The notes beneath the pieces were generated by a model that worked only from the letters and a program-made list of their open reading frames with translations, did no database searches and was not told the DNA's origin. Shown one piece after another: positions 10,889-23,790 of a stretch of 64,000 nt of DNA; position 1 is the first letter of the stretch; each line of letters opens with the position of its first letter. The stretch spans positions 17,412,213-17,476,212 of the forward strand of contig OZ234493.1 in NCBI GenBank assembly GCA_965153455.1, given 5' to 3'. The DNA comes from Sphagnum compactum. Taxonomy: Eukaryota; Bryophyta; Sphagnopsida; Sphagnales. The translations under genes were made by a program, and so were the position numbers.

Positions 10889-13800
10889 CCTCCTTCGCCG
10901 AACCGAACGTTTGTGGACATTTTTTGTGGAGAGATTATGATATACTTGTCCATACTACTTTTGTTTTTTCACAAGCTCCGGTCTTTTACTTCTGCTTCTA
11001 GAACCAACACTAAGTTTGGTTCGAGTTCTGCCTCTAGAGTCAAGACTAAGTTTGGTTCGGGTTGCAACTACGAACCTTGTTTGGAACCCGGATCCCGATA
11101 TCAGACTGCAGCTCGAATGAGGACCCTAGTGATGTTTTGGATTCGCTGATGTATCATGAGTGCTTGTTAACATGTTTATTAAGTCTCAGATTGCTGCCAG
11201 AATAATGCAAGAGAATTAATGTAGGATGCAGATTTTGTAGAGCTGTCTGTGGACATTTTTTGCGGAGAGATTATGGTATACTTGTTCGTACTACTTTTGT
11301 TTTTTCAAAAGCACCGGCCTTTGACTTTTGCTTCTAGCACCAACACTGAGTTTCGTTTGAGTTCTGCCTCTAGACTCAAGACTGAGTTCGGTTCGGGTTG
11401 CAGCTGCGGATCTTGTTGGGAACCCGGATTCGGATATCAGACTGCAGCTCGAATGAGGACACTACCGATGTTTTGGATTAGCTAATGTATCATGAGTGCT
11501 TGTCAACATCTTTATTGAGTCTTCGGATTGCTGCCAGAATAATGCAAGAGAAATGCAGGATGTAGATTTTGTATGGCTGTTTGTGGACATTTTTTGTGGA
11601 GAGATTATGGTATACTTGTCCATACTACATTTCTTTTTTCAAAAGCTCCGCCCTCTTACTTCTGCTTCTGGAACCAACACTCAGTTTGGTTCAAATTGCA
11701 GCTGAGGATCTTGTTTTGAACCCGGATTCGGATATCAGACTACAGCTTGAATGAGGACACTAGTGATGTTTTCGATTTGCTAACGTATCATGAGTGCTTG
11801 TCAACATCTTTATTGAGTCTTCAGATTGCTGCCAGAATGATGCAGGACAAATGCTGGATGCAGATTTTGTATAGTTGTTCCTGGACATTTTTTGTGGAGA
11901 GATTATGGTATACTTGTCCATATTACTTTTGTTTTTTCAAAAGCTCCGGCCTTTTACTTCTGCTTCTAGAACCAACACTCAGTTTGGTTCGAGTTTTGCC
12001 TCTAGACTCAAGACTAAGTTTGGTTCGGGTTGCAGCTGCGAATCTTGTTTGGAACCCGGATTTGGATACCAGACTGTAGCTTGAATGAGGACCCTAGTGA
12101 TGTTTCGGATTGGCTAATGTATCATGAGTGCTTGTCAACATCTTTATTGAGTCTTTAGATTGCTGCGAGAATAATGTAAGAGAATTCATGCAGGGTGCAC
12201 ATTTTGTATAGCTGTTTGTGGACATTATTTGTGGAGAGATTATGGTGTACTTTTCCATACTACTTTTGTTTTTTCAAAAGCTCCGGCCTTCTACTTCTGC
12301 TTCTGGAACCAACACTGAGTCTGGTTCGAGTTCTACCTCTAGGTTCAGGACTAAGTTTGGTTCGGGTTGCAGCTGAGGATCTTGTTTTGAACTCGGATTC
12401 GGATATCAGACTGCAGCTCGAATGAGGACCCTAGTGATTTTTTGGATTGGCTAATGTATCATGAATGCTTGTCAACATCTTTATTGAGTCTCAGGTTGCT
12501 GCCAGAATAATGCAAGAGAAATGCAGGATGCAGATTTTGTATAGCTGTTTGTGGACATTTTTTGTGGAGAGGTTATGGTATACTTGTCCATACTACATTT
12601 TTTTTTTCAAAAGCTCTGGCCTTCTGACTTCTGCTTCTAGAACCAACGCTAAGTTTGGTTCGAGTTCTGCTTTTAGACTCAAGACTAAGTTTGGTTCGGG
12701 TTGCAGCTGCGGATCTTGTTTGGAACCCGGATTTGGATACCAGACTGCAGCTTGAATGAAGACCCTCGTGATGTTTCGGATTGGCTAATGTATCATGAGT
12801 GTCGCACTCTCAAGTTCCGGGTAGACCCACTTGAGGGTCTAGGTATATGGCAATGCGGAAGGAGTTGGAACTTGGAGCACGATCCCGACTTCCAGCACTA
12901 GAGGGGGGGTAAGAGGGGCGTGCTAGAAGTCCCGGGAAAGACTAGGAAGAGTTGACAAGCTTTACTCACTCACACGGGCCTGCATGAAACCACACAAAGT
13001 GGTTAGAACTCATTCTGGGTCCTTTTGGTGTTGGGACAGCCACGGGTGAACTCGGACTCACTTTGACACACTACACCCCGGGCTCGGGAGTAAGCCACCA
13101 CCTTACTCCCTATAGTATACTCTGTGACTCGTCGCGGGGGTGGCATCCAAATGGCCTTTTTGTCCCGGGACTCCCGCGTGGGGGTCCCGAAATCGCGCAA
13201 CTTTGGACTCCCGCGACTTTGAAGCCTCATAACTTTCGGAGCAGACCTCCGATTGAGTTGCCGTCTGAAGCAAAGTTGTAGGTCTCGTCAAGACCTTTCC
13301 AACGGTAAGTCGCACGTTTTCTGCAGCCAAGTATTTCGGGTCGATTCCCGACTTTTAGTGGTCGGGAGTCAAAACTGGCGGACTCCCGGGAGTTCGACTC
13401 CCGGGCCTTCTTTTGGCCATAACTTGTGTTTCAGATGTCCAAATGAGCAATGCGAGCCCATTTTAGACATCTACACTTCAAGAGCTTTCCATTGATATAA
13501 AGACTGCAGCTCGAATGAGGACCCTAGTGATGTTTTGGATTGGCTAATGTATCATGAGTGCTTGTCAACATCTTTATAGAGTCTTAGGTTGCTGCCAGAA
13601 TAATGCAAGAGAAATGCAGGATCCAGATTTTGTAGAGCTGTTTGTGGACATTTTTTGTGGAGAGATTATGGTATACTTGTCCATACTACATTTGTTTTTT
13701 CAAAAGCTCCGGCCTTTGACTTCTGCTTCTACCACCAACACTGAGTTTGGTTCGAGTTCTGCCTCTAGATTCAAGACTAAGTTTGGTTCGGGTTGCAGCT

Positions 13801-14560
13801 GCGGATCTTGTTTGGAACCCGGACTCGGATATCAGACTGCAGCTTGAATGAGGACACTAGTGATGTTTCGGATTGGCTAATGTATCATGAGTGCTTATCA
13901 ACATCTTTATTGAATCTTCGGATTGTTGCCAGAATAATGTAAGAGAAATGCAGGGTGCAGATTTTGTAAAGCTGTTTGTGGACATTTTTTGTGAAGAGAT
14001 TATGGTACTCTTGTCCATACTACATTTGTTTTTTCGAAAGCTCCGGCCTTTTTCCTTCTGCTTCTAGAACGAACATTAAGTTTTGTTCGAGTTCTACTTC
14101 TAAACGCAAGAATAAGTTTGGTTCGGGTTGCAGCTGCGGATCTTGTTTTCAACCCGGATTTGGATATCAGACTGCAGCTTGAATGGGGACTCTACGGATG
14201 ATTTGGATTCGCTAATGCATCATGAGTGCTTGTGAACATCTTTATTGAGTCTTCAGATTGCTGCTAGAATAATGCAGGAGAAATGCTGGATGAGGATTTT
14301 GTATAGCTATTTGTGGACATTCTTTTTGGAGAGGTTATGGTATATTTGTCCATACTACTTTTGTTTTCTCAAAAGCTCCGGCCTTTCACTTCTGCTTCTA
14401 GAACCAGCACTGAGTTTGGCTCAAGTTATGCTTCGAGACTCAAGAGTAAATTTGGTTCGGGTTGCAGCTGCGGATCTTGTTTTGAACCCGGATTCGAATA
14501 TCGGACTCGGAGAAGGTTGTTTGACTTCTCCCAGGGTTTACATTGATCTCATATCTTGGA
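10880..14560 (+). repeat. Tandem array of ~335-bp units, nine copies
   Basis: Units can be anchored on the phrase (G)TGGACATTTTTTGTGGAGAG at 10913, 11249, 11583, 11881, 12218, 12551, 13643, 13978 and 14313. Spacing is 333-337 bp except one 298-bp unit and one gap of 1092 bp containing repeat B. Each unit also contains CAGACTGCAGCT and GTATCATGAGTGCTTGT. Short open frames recur in two phases but each ends within the unit and the phase varies, so coding is unlikely. This looks like a local satellite. Confidence 0.9.
12798..13500 (+). mobile_element. Repeat B (GC-rich, LTR-like), plus-strand copy inside the tandem array
   Basis: This GC-rich segment interrupts the ~335-bp array. It matches, in inverted orientation, the segment near 45300-46115. 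Shared phrases include GGTGTTGGGACA, ACTTTTAGTGGTCGGGAGTC and CATAACTTG. Its size, lack of a gene and phrases resembling plant LTR ends suggest a solo LTR or similar element. On both sides lies the same roughly 58 bp of array unit (13501-13559 repeats sequence ending at 12797), far longer than a normal target duplication, so unequal exchange may be involved. Confidence 0.65.
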
Positions 14561-17500
14561 TATCATAATCGTATTGAAAGCACAACAGTTTCAGAAAGTC
14601 ACCGTTTATCCTCCTCCAACTTCGACCGAAGTTCTGGACACCTTGCTTTGGCAACACAAACAGAGATAGGTTTTGAGTATTCAGAGCATGCATAGTGTCT
14701 ACATTTCAGCTGATTGCTTGTCTTTCTTGGAGTTTTCTTCTCGTGCTGCCAGCCTGGGAGGACGAGTTTCTCGGAATGGACGATGTGTTTTTCAGGACTT
14801 TTGTTCACAATAGTTGCAACGAGATTTGTTTCTCAGTTATGAGTGAGTGTTTCGACTACTTTGGAGTGGTCGGGTGCTCTTTTCGTACAACAATTGCTGG
14901 GGGTTGGTGCAGGTCGTTGGGTTCGTTTATAGCTCTGAGCTATGTGCATCATGTGGATTGTGCTCACATCAATTCCTCCGAGAAGGTTGACGACCCTTGT
15001 TCATGATCTGCAAGGTCATTTCTGTAACTACCAAGACAGCTGATAGAAGGACCGGTCTCAATTAGTCAACGGCCAGGAAGAAGATTTGAAACCTGTATGT
15101 TATATGAACTAGGAAAAATGTGGATTTCTGAAAGTACCCAATTGTGCATGGATATGGCGGGTAAGTCAACTTACGGGGAAGGCAGAGGTCACATTTGCAG
15201 AGCGTTTCACGTCCGGTAATCAGCAACAGGCCATGGCAGCATCGAGACCAATTCACCGAATAGCCCCTCACAGTCCGACGTATTTACCGGGTATGATAAA
15301 AATGATTACCATCATCGAACATGCGTTTGCATTTTTAGTGGTTTTGTATGGAGGCATCCCTTTCACCTTAAAGAGCCAAATCCCAGTGCATAAATTGTTG
15401 TTGTCGGTGCAAAAGGGGTTGATACATTCATAAGGCGAGAAGCATCAGAGCCTCTAATGTTGTGTTGCGGTCGTATTACTTACGGGAAATTTGAAGCTCA
15501 TTGAGATGCGCCGTAGATTTCTGGTGTACAATTGTGAGTCCTAAATTCTGGTTCCATCTTGCTCTTGCGCAGGGTTTTCCACCGGGCGTTCATCGATACT
15601 GATCTTAGCATTTAATTTGGCGGCATACTACAACTAGGTGGGGATTACGGAAAGATAAAATATTTGACTTGTTTGCGGACCATTTTCTTAACTTTCAGGC
15701 ACTATCTTATTCCCTTACTCGCGTTGATTTATCCTCTCTACCGACCAATTCACTCAGGGACAATCACCAAATGTTTTGTTTAGGAAGGCAATTTGTAGCT
15801 TTCCTTTCGAAGGTGGACGCTGATAGATAGTCCGAACGTTCCTCTCCTCTGGCGTGCGCGGTCTGATGGGTGCACAGCTCGGTGGCGCTGGTGCTCATCC
15901 ATATGTACATGTATGGATGGAACCTGTACATGCGGAAGCGTGCTCGCATGGACTACACCTTCATCTTCGAGTTTTCCCGTGGTTCCGAGCTTCACTGTGA
16001 GGAAGCCCTCCTAGTCTGCACAGCACTAACCATTGCGCTTATAGGAGCTACGGTGATGCATTTGAGCATCCGTTCAATGTTGTTTCATGCACAAGCATCC
16101 GCTGATGTTGACCTCATTCTTGTGGCAGTTACGTCGGTCGGTTGCAAAATTGGATATCCTCACGTTCTGAAGAGCAAATTTGGCTCGAAAGACTTCCAAA
16201 CCAGATTTTGCTCTAGACCAGCCGAATGCAACGCATCTTGCCTCATCATCGTATGTATAGGACTTGGAAACACTTCCTCATGGGTCAATTCCGGGGCGTC
16301 CCACGGTTTCAATGAATTGCAATAGAGTTGCCACCCGTGTTACGTCTATGGCGGTCGTTCGGCGTTTGATTCATTTTCCTTCCTTGCACCCCCTTAGGAA
16401 GGTTTGCTCCTTGCGACTCACACGCAATATTTTCACCAATTGATGGTCGGTCGGTCTAAATGACTAACGAATGGGTGACGTACTCTATGCTGACTGGTTC
16501 CTTCTGAACAAATTTTGTCACATGATTGATTCGTGATGAAGCTCGTAAGCTGGCAAAGTCGCTGGATCTGGCAGTAAACCTAGGATAAATCAGAAATCAT
16601 GTACTTGGGACGATGTTGAATTCGTTACAGGCAACGGTATCCATATCGAGAGCGAAAGTCTTGATTACTAAGATAGGACATTTGTCCGAGTAGACAAAGT
16701 AGTCATCGGATCGATGTTTTGGAACTTCAATTCGTCGGCATGTTTCTTCACATGTTCCTCAGATATCTGGAGCTTGCTGCAGAAGAAATGCAATGTTATT
16801 TTTTATCGTGTAATGTTCTATGCAGATGTTAAAACTTTGTGAGTTAGACCAAATTTCAATTTTGGACGAAGTGGTAGTTGGTGCGTGAACCATGTGGCTT
16901 GCAATCATGGGGAATTGCGGCGGAGGTTTGAACCAAGGTGTTCTAAACCGTCGCGGAGGCTCTAGGTGCCCGACGTTGCCTGCATGAAGTTTTGTAATTC
17001 CATAACATGAGTCGTGCTTCTGTTCGACCGGGTTTTAGGGTGCGCCTTGTGAATCGGGTCAGTGGAAACATTCTCCGACGGATAGCACTGTTTATGGATG
17101 ATGTAACCCTCGGTATTGATTATCGTTCGTTAAACCTGAGATACGGACACAAAGTTTTTCCCTACATGTTGTTGCGATGTCATATGTCTTGCAACCCACG
17201 GTGCGCCCTGGGCAATTTACGGATGCTTTTGCTGCGATGTGCCCATAACACGTTTACGACGCCATAAGTTCCACGGTGAATACGACATAGACTTACTGTG
17301 GAACGTCCTATTTGCAATTGTGTCGTTTGAACCCTAATACAATACATCTTGTTAGTAGACAGCTGCAATCTGCATTGCGCGACGGTGATCAATCGAGTGC
17401 AACATGATTCGTCAAAGAAACAAACATGCAGTCGTGTCTAAAATGAATGAAGGTTGCGTACCCTGGGAAACTTAAAATCCTAGGGATAATCTGTGAAACT

Positions 17501-17970
17501 TGGCTGAGTCTGATGGAGAGCGGATCAAACCGATGACCCCGAGTCATTCCTCGCAAACTAAATGTGACTGGCATTGACTCGAACTACTTCTCGTTGCTTA
17601 TCTCCGTTGATGTTTGTTTGGGCAGTCCGGTGGCTGAACTCTTGGGCTCGCATAACACCGAGGAAGAAGTAGCCCACTACCGAAATCATGCACGAGTTCC
17701 TTGGGCTCTTTACCCTGGGCTCGATCCATCGAGTTTTGTTTTTCCTTTCTTATCGTCTTTGTTCTCGTCGCACCCCTGGCTTAGTACAGCCGGAACCCTG
17801 GCTGCTTCAAGTCGTATTCTCGGCCTTCCTATCGTGTGTGCTGTGATCGTTGCGGCGGGCATGAACCTTGCAAGCCTGCGTTCAAATCTGCGGAGAGATA
17901 AAAACAACGATCAAAAAACACTTACGCTTCATAAATTATTTCTCGTTTTGTGGTTATTATTGAAGAACAA
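14560..17970. other. Unrecognised sequence, no supported gene
   Basis: Several open frames of 60-150 codons occur (for example 14695-15006, 15870-16325 and 17564-17986, plus strand) but none shows a recognised domain, splice pattern or repeat-supported conservation. The frame at 14698 begins with a hydrophobic stretch that could mimic a signal peptide. I cannot assign function, and this may be decayed transposon sequence. Confidence 0.4.
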
Positions 17971-18780
17971 GGCTATTCGAAAATAAAACAAAATAGCCTG
18001 AGAAATTGAAAAATGAAAAATAAATAAATAAATAAAAAGGAAAAAAAGAATCATCAGAAAAAATATTAGTAATCTTTTTCGTTCTGTGGAAATGAAATTT
18101 CACTTTCTAATTATTATTTAGAAAACCTTTTTGAAAAAAAATTGAAAAAGAAAAGGATGCAAAAAACACAAAGAAACCTTAAGACCGAAACAAAAAAAAG
18201 ATAAAAAAATGGGGATCTTATATTCTTATATAGTAAACGACGTCGTGGACGAGATGAAGCTTTCCATCCATCCATCCGTTGCGTCATCCATCTTCTCATC
18301 TGCCCGTCATCCATCCAAACACAACAAATATATATCTTAAAAAGGGACCTTAAATGTACCCATATCCCCGTCCTCCTTCCACCCTGAACCCATATATCTA
18401 GGGGTACCCATTTCCCCCTTCCCCCTCAACAATAAAAAAAAAATTAAAAAAATGCATCAAGGTGCACCCCTAAACCCCCCCCTCGCACAATCAACCCAAT
18501 ATAAACCCTGCCCCTTCTCCACAGTAAAAAGTAATTTCCTAAAACTTATGAGTAGTAAAAAAAGTAACAAAACTTACCCCTTTCACCAGTAAAAAGTAAC
18601 TTACAAAACTTACGACCAGTAAAAAAAGTAACTAAAAGTGAAAAAAGTCAACAAAAACAGCCCGGCATCGCGCGAAAACAGCCCGGCACTCCTGTGTATT
18701 TTCTCTGGTCAAACAGCCCCCAGCCCCCGGCATTACACTCGTAATGCTCCGATTACTAAGATAGTTTTACCCTGCTTCAC
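17965..18780 (+). repeat. Repeat C, copy 1
   Basis: An AT-rich head (AAAACAAAATAGCCTGAGAA) is followed by GTAGTAAAAAAAGTAAC-type short repeats, then CAGCCCGGCA-containing sequence that runs directly into a CGCTTTA-type array. The same order of modules recurs at 27040-27825. Truncated versions of the CAGCCCGGCA module occur near 37220, 45070 and 26950. Confidence 0.85.
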
Positions 18781-19240
18781 CCCACTTTACCTCACTTCAC
18801 CGTGCTTTACCCCACTTTACCCCGCTTTAACTGTCGTTTCACCCTGCGTCGCTCCGCTTTACCTCCCTTTACCTGCTTTACCCCGCTTCATCCTGATTTA
18901 TCGCGCTTTAACTCCCCCTTTACCTTGCTTCAACTCGCTTTACCCCACTTCACCGTGCTCTCCCGCACTTTAACCCCCTTTACCCCACTTTACCTCGCTT
19001 TACCCCCCTCCTCCTCCTCCCTACGCGCCCTCGATTTTTCCAAATCCTGCTTGCGATATCCCACTTTACAAAATCCGGCTTTGTCAAATCCCTCTTTGCG
19101 AAACCGCATATTCTCAATCCCGTGTTGCCCACATCGGGTTTGCCAAATCTGCCTGTTTCAAACCGGGTTTGTGAAATCTGGCTTCACGAAATCCCGGTTT
19201 CTTAAATCTGGCTTCACAAAACTCCGGTTTTTCCGAATCC
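18770..19240 (+). repeat. CGCTTTA-type array 1 and AAATCCGG-type array
   Basis: Degenerate short units such as GCTTTACCCC occupy about 18770-19010. They are followed by irregular units around AAATCCGGCTTTG to about 19240. Open frames across it are artefacts of the unit structure. The same pair of arrays in the same order occurs near 27820-29210. Confidence 0.85.
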
Positions 19241-20280
19241 CAGAGCTTGCACCCTCTACTTCGCTTTCCTGTACCATCAAATGCAACACTACAAATCTGC
19301 ACCACGGTATCAGCTTCTTCGTCCACTTTGCACCTCGAGCTTTCTTAGTAAATTGAAGATGCTTTAGTGACTCCCTTCCCAGAGTTTTCTCATATCTTCA
19401 ATTCTTGCAATCTCCTACTTTGCTATACTTCTGCTTCACCTCAATTTATTACAGATCCATCCACAGCTTCTATCTGCACTCCAAACTTCACCGTTCAAAA
19501 AAGCTGCTTAGTGTTTGCACTCCAAACTTCACCGTTCAAAAAAGCTGCTTAGTGTTACCAGAATAACTGCTATTGTAATTTTTACTGCTCATGTTATTCT
19601 TAACCGAGGAGAACGTCACCCCCGTGTTGTCATCACAAATGCTCATGCAACTTCAATTTTGAATTGTGATAGGATAGCTTCACAGAATACACGAAGAATT
19701 AGTAGACCGTACGGCAAAAGGATGAGTTCGCTTCACTCCCGCCGGCAGTACTGTCCGAGCTGCATTCCTTTCAGGAGCCTATTGATTCAAAAAGATTGAA
19801 TTTCACTTCAACATGTCATTTTCTATTCAAATTGGACGTTCCAGGGAATGACTCACATAAACATTCACATTTTACCGAGCTGGGAAAGAGCCGGCAACGA
19901 ATCAAAGTTCTCGTTCCAGGTGAGAGTACTACATCGTCGACTCAAATGGTAGGCAAGGCGATCTCTCAATTCATGCACCGAGAAGATGCAACCTCTGATC
20001 TAATTTCTCGTAGCCCCGGTCAACGTGACTTACTCCTTCCACGTGTGCGGTCCCCTCGGCTGCCGTACCTGCGAGGGACTAGAGCAGCTCTTGCTCTCAA
20101 ATCTGCAGCCAATACCTGTGCTCCCTACAGTGAACTGCACCCTGCGAAATGCAATAAACTCACCGAGTGTCTTTTGGAATTCGTTACATCCTCTCAGGAC
20201 CTGGTTCGACGTCCACTTTGGCAACATTAACAATATTCTCAAGACAAATTAGGAGGTGTCGGATGCTAACAGGCTGCTCT
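19240..20280 (+). repeat. Repeat A, copy 3
   Basis: This copy spans both the body (CTTGCACCCTCTACTTCGC, GATGCTTTAGTGACTCC) and the 3' part of repeat A, including TGACTCACATAAACATTCAC. It holds a short internal duplication around 19475-19555 (CTGCACTCCAAACTTCACCG twice). It abuts the AAATCCGG array on its left. Confidence 0.8.
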
Positions 20281-22140
20281 ATCACCAAGAGAATAAATTC
20301 GGATCCGATATTAAGTCTTCCGAGCCTCTGATCTTTATTCCAATGTCCATCAGTTGTGCACGTGAATTCCACCGTCCTTGGAATGCGTGACCGGATTGCC
20401 ACCGTCGATGGTCGCAGATGCCAATTCTCGTACATAATTTTGTCGCGCGTCTGTAGACTTGGCGTTATACTTTTGATGCATCGGACTGCCAGATTCCCGA
20501 AACCTGCAAACCCTCACCGGCATGCAATATCTCAGCGATCGTGGGTTGATAATATGGAGAGATGTACATCGTGTTTAAGAGCTTCGTGTAGAAAGAGGGC
20601 GTTGATAAAGTGCTCGCCGGTTTTTTCTTTTGGGCTCTGTTGGTGTGATGCACGAGAGGTTTGTGCTCCCTCCGCTGCAAATGTCCGCGTCAAGGAGTAC
20701 ATTTTTGCGTGTCCTTCTGCGGTCCGAGGTTTCGCGATGTATCTGGAAGGATACCGTGAGTCTAATTTTTTCTAGGCTGCTCCTGATGTTCGTTCCACGT
20801 GTGGTGGTGATCATATGCCGAACTCGGTGGGTGCTACGGAGCCTGGACCGGGTGCTTGAGAATCTACGGTTGCAGGCTGAAGTGTGGTACTCCATGATTG
20901 TGGTGAATGCTCTATCCCTTTTCGCCTTGCACGGGAGTGCTTCGGTGCCTGATCATGCAACGTTCTGAATGAATTAGTAGCGTCGAAATTAATTTTACGA
21001 GGATGTCTGACCACAACTTCTTTGGGTACGGCACCGTGATCTGGAAATCGCTTATTTGATTGCATATTTAAATATATATTTTCTAAAACATCCGGGTTCA
21101 TGCATGGTTGGGTGGACCCCTTTGGGTGTCGCGCCCACCCTTTCTACCTTGCCGTTGCCATGCCCACGTCCCTTTATAGATTTCCAAATTTATTCAAATG
21201 GACTTTCTTTAAACGTCTTAACTTGAATATCTACTTGATGCACAAAATCATTTTACCAATTTGTAAAAATCGTAAAAGTCATCAGCTTTTGAAATCAACA
21301 CTTATGGATTGCGCTTCTCATTACCGTTTCTATGTGGACTCTGTTATGCTCCGTTAACTGATGGGGTGTGTGTTGGGGACTTGCAATTAGTAAAATATCA
21401 TATAAAAAAATGTACGAATAAAATAAATAATGAATTCAATCTAAAAACTATATTTATGGACTTTTAAATAACCTAATAATGACCATTTTTTCATAAGTCC
21501 ATATCATATTGGATCGAGAAATATTTTATGATTTTTTTTCTTTACGTGCTTAAATAAATATAAACTCTACGTGTGCCATCGATGATATCGAAAAATGTGG
21601 AGCAAATCGATGTAAACTAGTGTAATTTCCAAAATTTCACCGTTCTTTTTCATAAACAGGGACTTTGCTTCTGACAGATCAATCCCCCCTACCTTGCATC
21701 CTCCAGTTATTACGTACAATAAAATATCCTATTCATTTCAATATTTTAACCCCACCGAATTATATGTTTAACGATTCAGTGATACAATTTGTGGTATTTT
21801 TCGTTCCATCCACAAAAATACGCTATTTAGTCCCATTGATTATGCTTTCACCTTGTATTTTTTTTTAATTCCAAAATGATCTCATAAATGCACGATGAGA
21901 TTGTTTGAAAAATAAATGAAGAATGTGAAATACAAACGTGAAGTAATATATTGAGTATGATTCCTGAGTCCTTAATTATTCTTAATTAAAAGCTCAAATT
22001 TCTTATTGAATTCCTCCTACTACGTATGAATTAACCACTCACCTACATTAGCTTTAATATTCCTAAGCGACCTATATCCCCTCCACGTTAGTCCATGTAA
22101 GTTATATTTTTGTCCTTGAATTCTTTTTTTACTAGTAACA
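20280..22140. other. No gene recognised; AT-rich in its second half
   Basis: A 139-codon plus-strand frame at 20356-20775 and overlapping antisense frames exist but show no family signature. From about 20990 to 22140 the sequence is strongly AT-rich with only short frames. No repeat unit was recognised here. Confidence 0.4.
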
Positions 22141-22790
22141 ACTAGGGAGCCCGTTCATTCAAAAAGATTGAAATTGACTTCAACACGTCATTTTCTATTG
22201 AAATTGGACGTTCTCAGGGAGTGACTCCCATAAACATTCACATTTTACCGAGCTGGGAAAGAGCCGGCAATGAATCCAAGTTCTCGTTCTAGGTGAGAGC
22301 ACTACGTTGTCCGGTCCGATGGTAGGCACGGCAATCTCTGAATTGATGCACCCAGAAGATGCAACTTCTGATTTCGTTTCTCGTAGCCCCGGTCAACATG
22401 ACTTACTCCTTCCATGTGTGCGGTCCCCTCGGCTGCCGTACCTGCAAGGACTGGAGCAGCTCTTGCTCTCAAATCTGCAGCCAATACGGGTGCTCCGTAC
22501 AGTGAACTTACACCCGGTGAAATGCAATAAACTCACCGACTGTCCTTTGGAATTTGTTACATCCTCTCAGGACCTGGTTCGATGCTCACTTTGGCAACTT
22601 TAACAATATTCTGAAGACGATCAGGACATGTCGGATGGTAACAGGCTGCTACGGCAGGAAGAGAATAAATTCAGATCCAATATCAAGTCTTTAGAGCCTC
22701 TGATCTTTATTCAACCTTCGATCAGTTGTGGACGTGAATTCCACCCTCCAGAGTTACCCACAAAATAGACTTTCGTTTCCCTTGACCGAG
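22140..22790 (+). repeat. Repeat A, copy 4 (3' part only)
   Basis: It begins with the GAAATTGACTTCAACACGTC phrase and continues through TGACTCCCATAAACATTCAC and the CTCTCAGGACCTGGTTCGA stretch shared with copy 3. The 5' body is missing. Confidence 0.8.
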
Positions 22791-22799
22791 TGGCATTAA

Positions 22800-23790
22800 G
22801 TATGCAAAGAGCCTAATTTGTACGAGACTGAGTTTTGCCGGAGACTTTCCCCCGTATCGCTGCAATCTGACCACCTTCCGACCTATGAAAATAGCCTCTG
22901 TGGTGATCCTACAGGAAATGCGGGTGGCAAGAGTAGCCGTTTTGTTGCCCGACCCCGTGCAACCCGTAGCATTGCCGGTCTACAGTCGAATGGATCGCTC
23001 GATTGACTTCTTGTCGCTCATGTTCCGTCGGGCTCAACTTGGTGTCTCTGTGGGGTCCATCGGGTTCGAGGTCCGATGGTCTCTGCGCCATTGTACGCCA
23101 AAACGCTGCGCTCTTGAACCGGTTGGACCAAATGGTTCCATGACATCGGCTCCCTTGAGGAGGGTTTCGGCATCTCCGTCGAAGGCCTCCTCTGGTCGTA
23201 TGCAGGATGTTCGCGAGCAGAGGCTTGCACCGATGGCAGAAAACAAACGACTCCTTGCAGAAGCTTTGCCTTTTCCTTACAAGACTCTTATACCCCACGC
23301 CAAGGCACACGGAGGGAGAGAACCGAACCCTCTTCCGGAGCTCCACCCACTTTGAGAATCTCGAGAAGTACGGGAGTTCCCTCAGGTCAAAGTCTGGTGC
23401 TGTCCGTGAAAACTGTTTCTGTGCACCCAAAATACACGAGGGAGAGTGCCCGCCCCCCGTCAACAAATGAGCCTTCGGCACCGATTCTGTCAAATCCACC
23501 TCTCGTTCACTGTACCCCGGACCAGGCAATCCGGGAGACAGAACTCCATCTCCCTTGAATGTTAAGACTTATCGTCGCTGGCGATTCCCATCTCCCTTGA
23601 CACCTCTGGCTTCTCCATCGATCGCTCTTTCTTCCCCGCGAGGTGTTTCTTGTACCCTCTTCTTGAATAGAATAACATTATGTATAGTTCGGTCTAGTGG
23701 TATTATATGGCTCATGCATAATTGTTGTTTTGCCTTAAACCGGCAACCCGAATAGCCTAGTGGTGGGCTCGTAGCTACCCTGCAAGCGAC
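22800..23790. other. GC-richer segment with long open frames on both strands, unassigned
   Basis: Frames of 156 codons (plus, 22885-23355) and 206 codons (minus, 22909-23529) overlap. Neither shows a recognised domain, and low stop density on both strands points to composition rather than coding. The base composition differs from the AT-rich neighbours, so a transferred organellar fragment is a possibility I cannot confirm. Confidence 0.3.

Noticed and set aside
10850-14546. Series of 60-110 codon frames with repeated FFVERLWYTCPYY and GSGCSCGSC stretches
   Set aside because: They mirror the ~335-bp satellite unit, end inside each unit and change phase between units.
14695-15006. 103-codon frame with a hydrophobic, signal-like start
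   Set aside because: Single occurrence, no family match and no supporting splice or neighbour evidence.
22885-23529. Overlapping 156- and 206-codon frames on opposite strands
   Set aside because: Openness on both strands with no recognisable motif; kept only as an unassigned region.
23753-23763. TAGCCTAGTGG, resembling a tRNA/SINE A box
   Set aside because: No matching B box or cloverleaf follows, so neither a tRNA gene nor a SINE can be supported.
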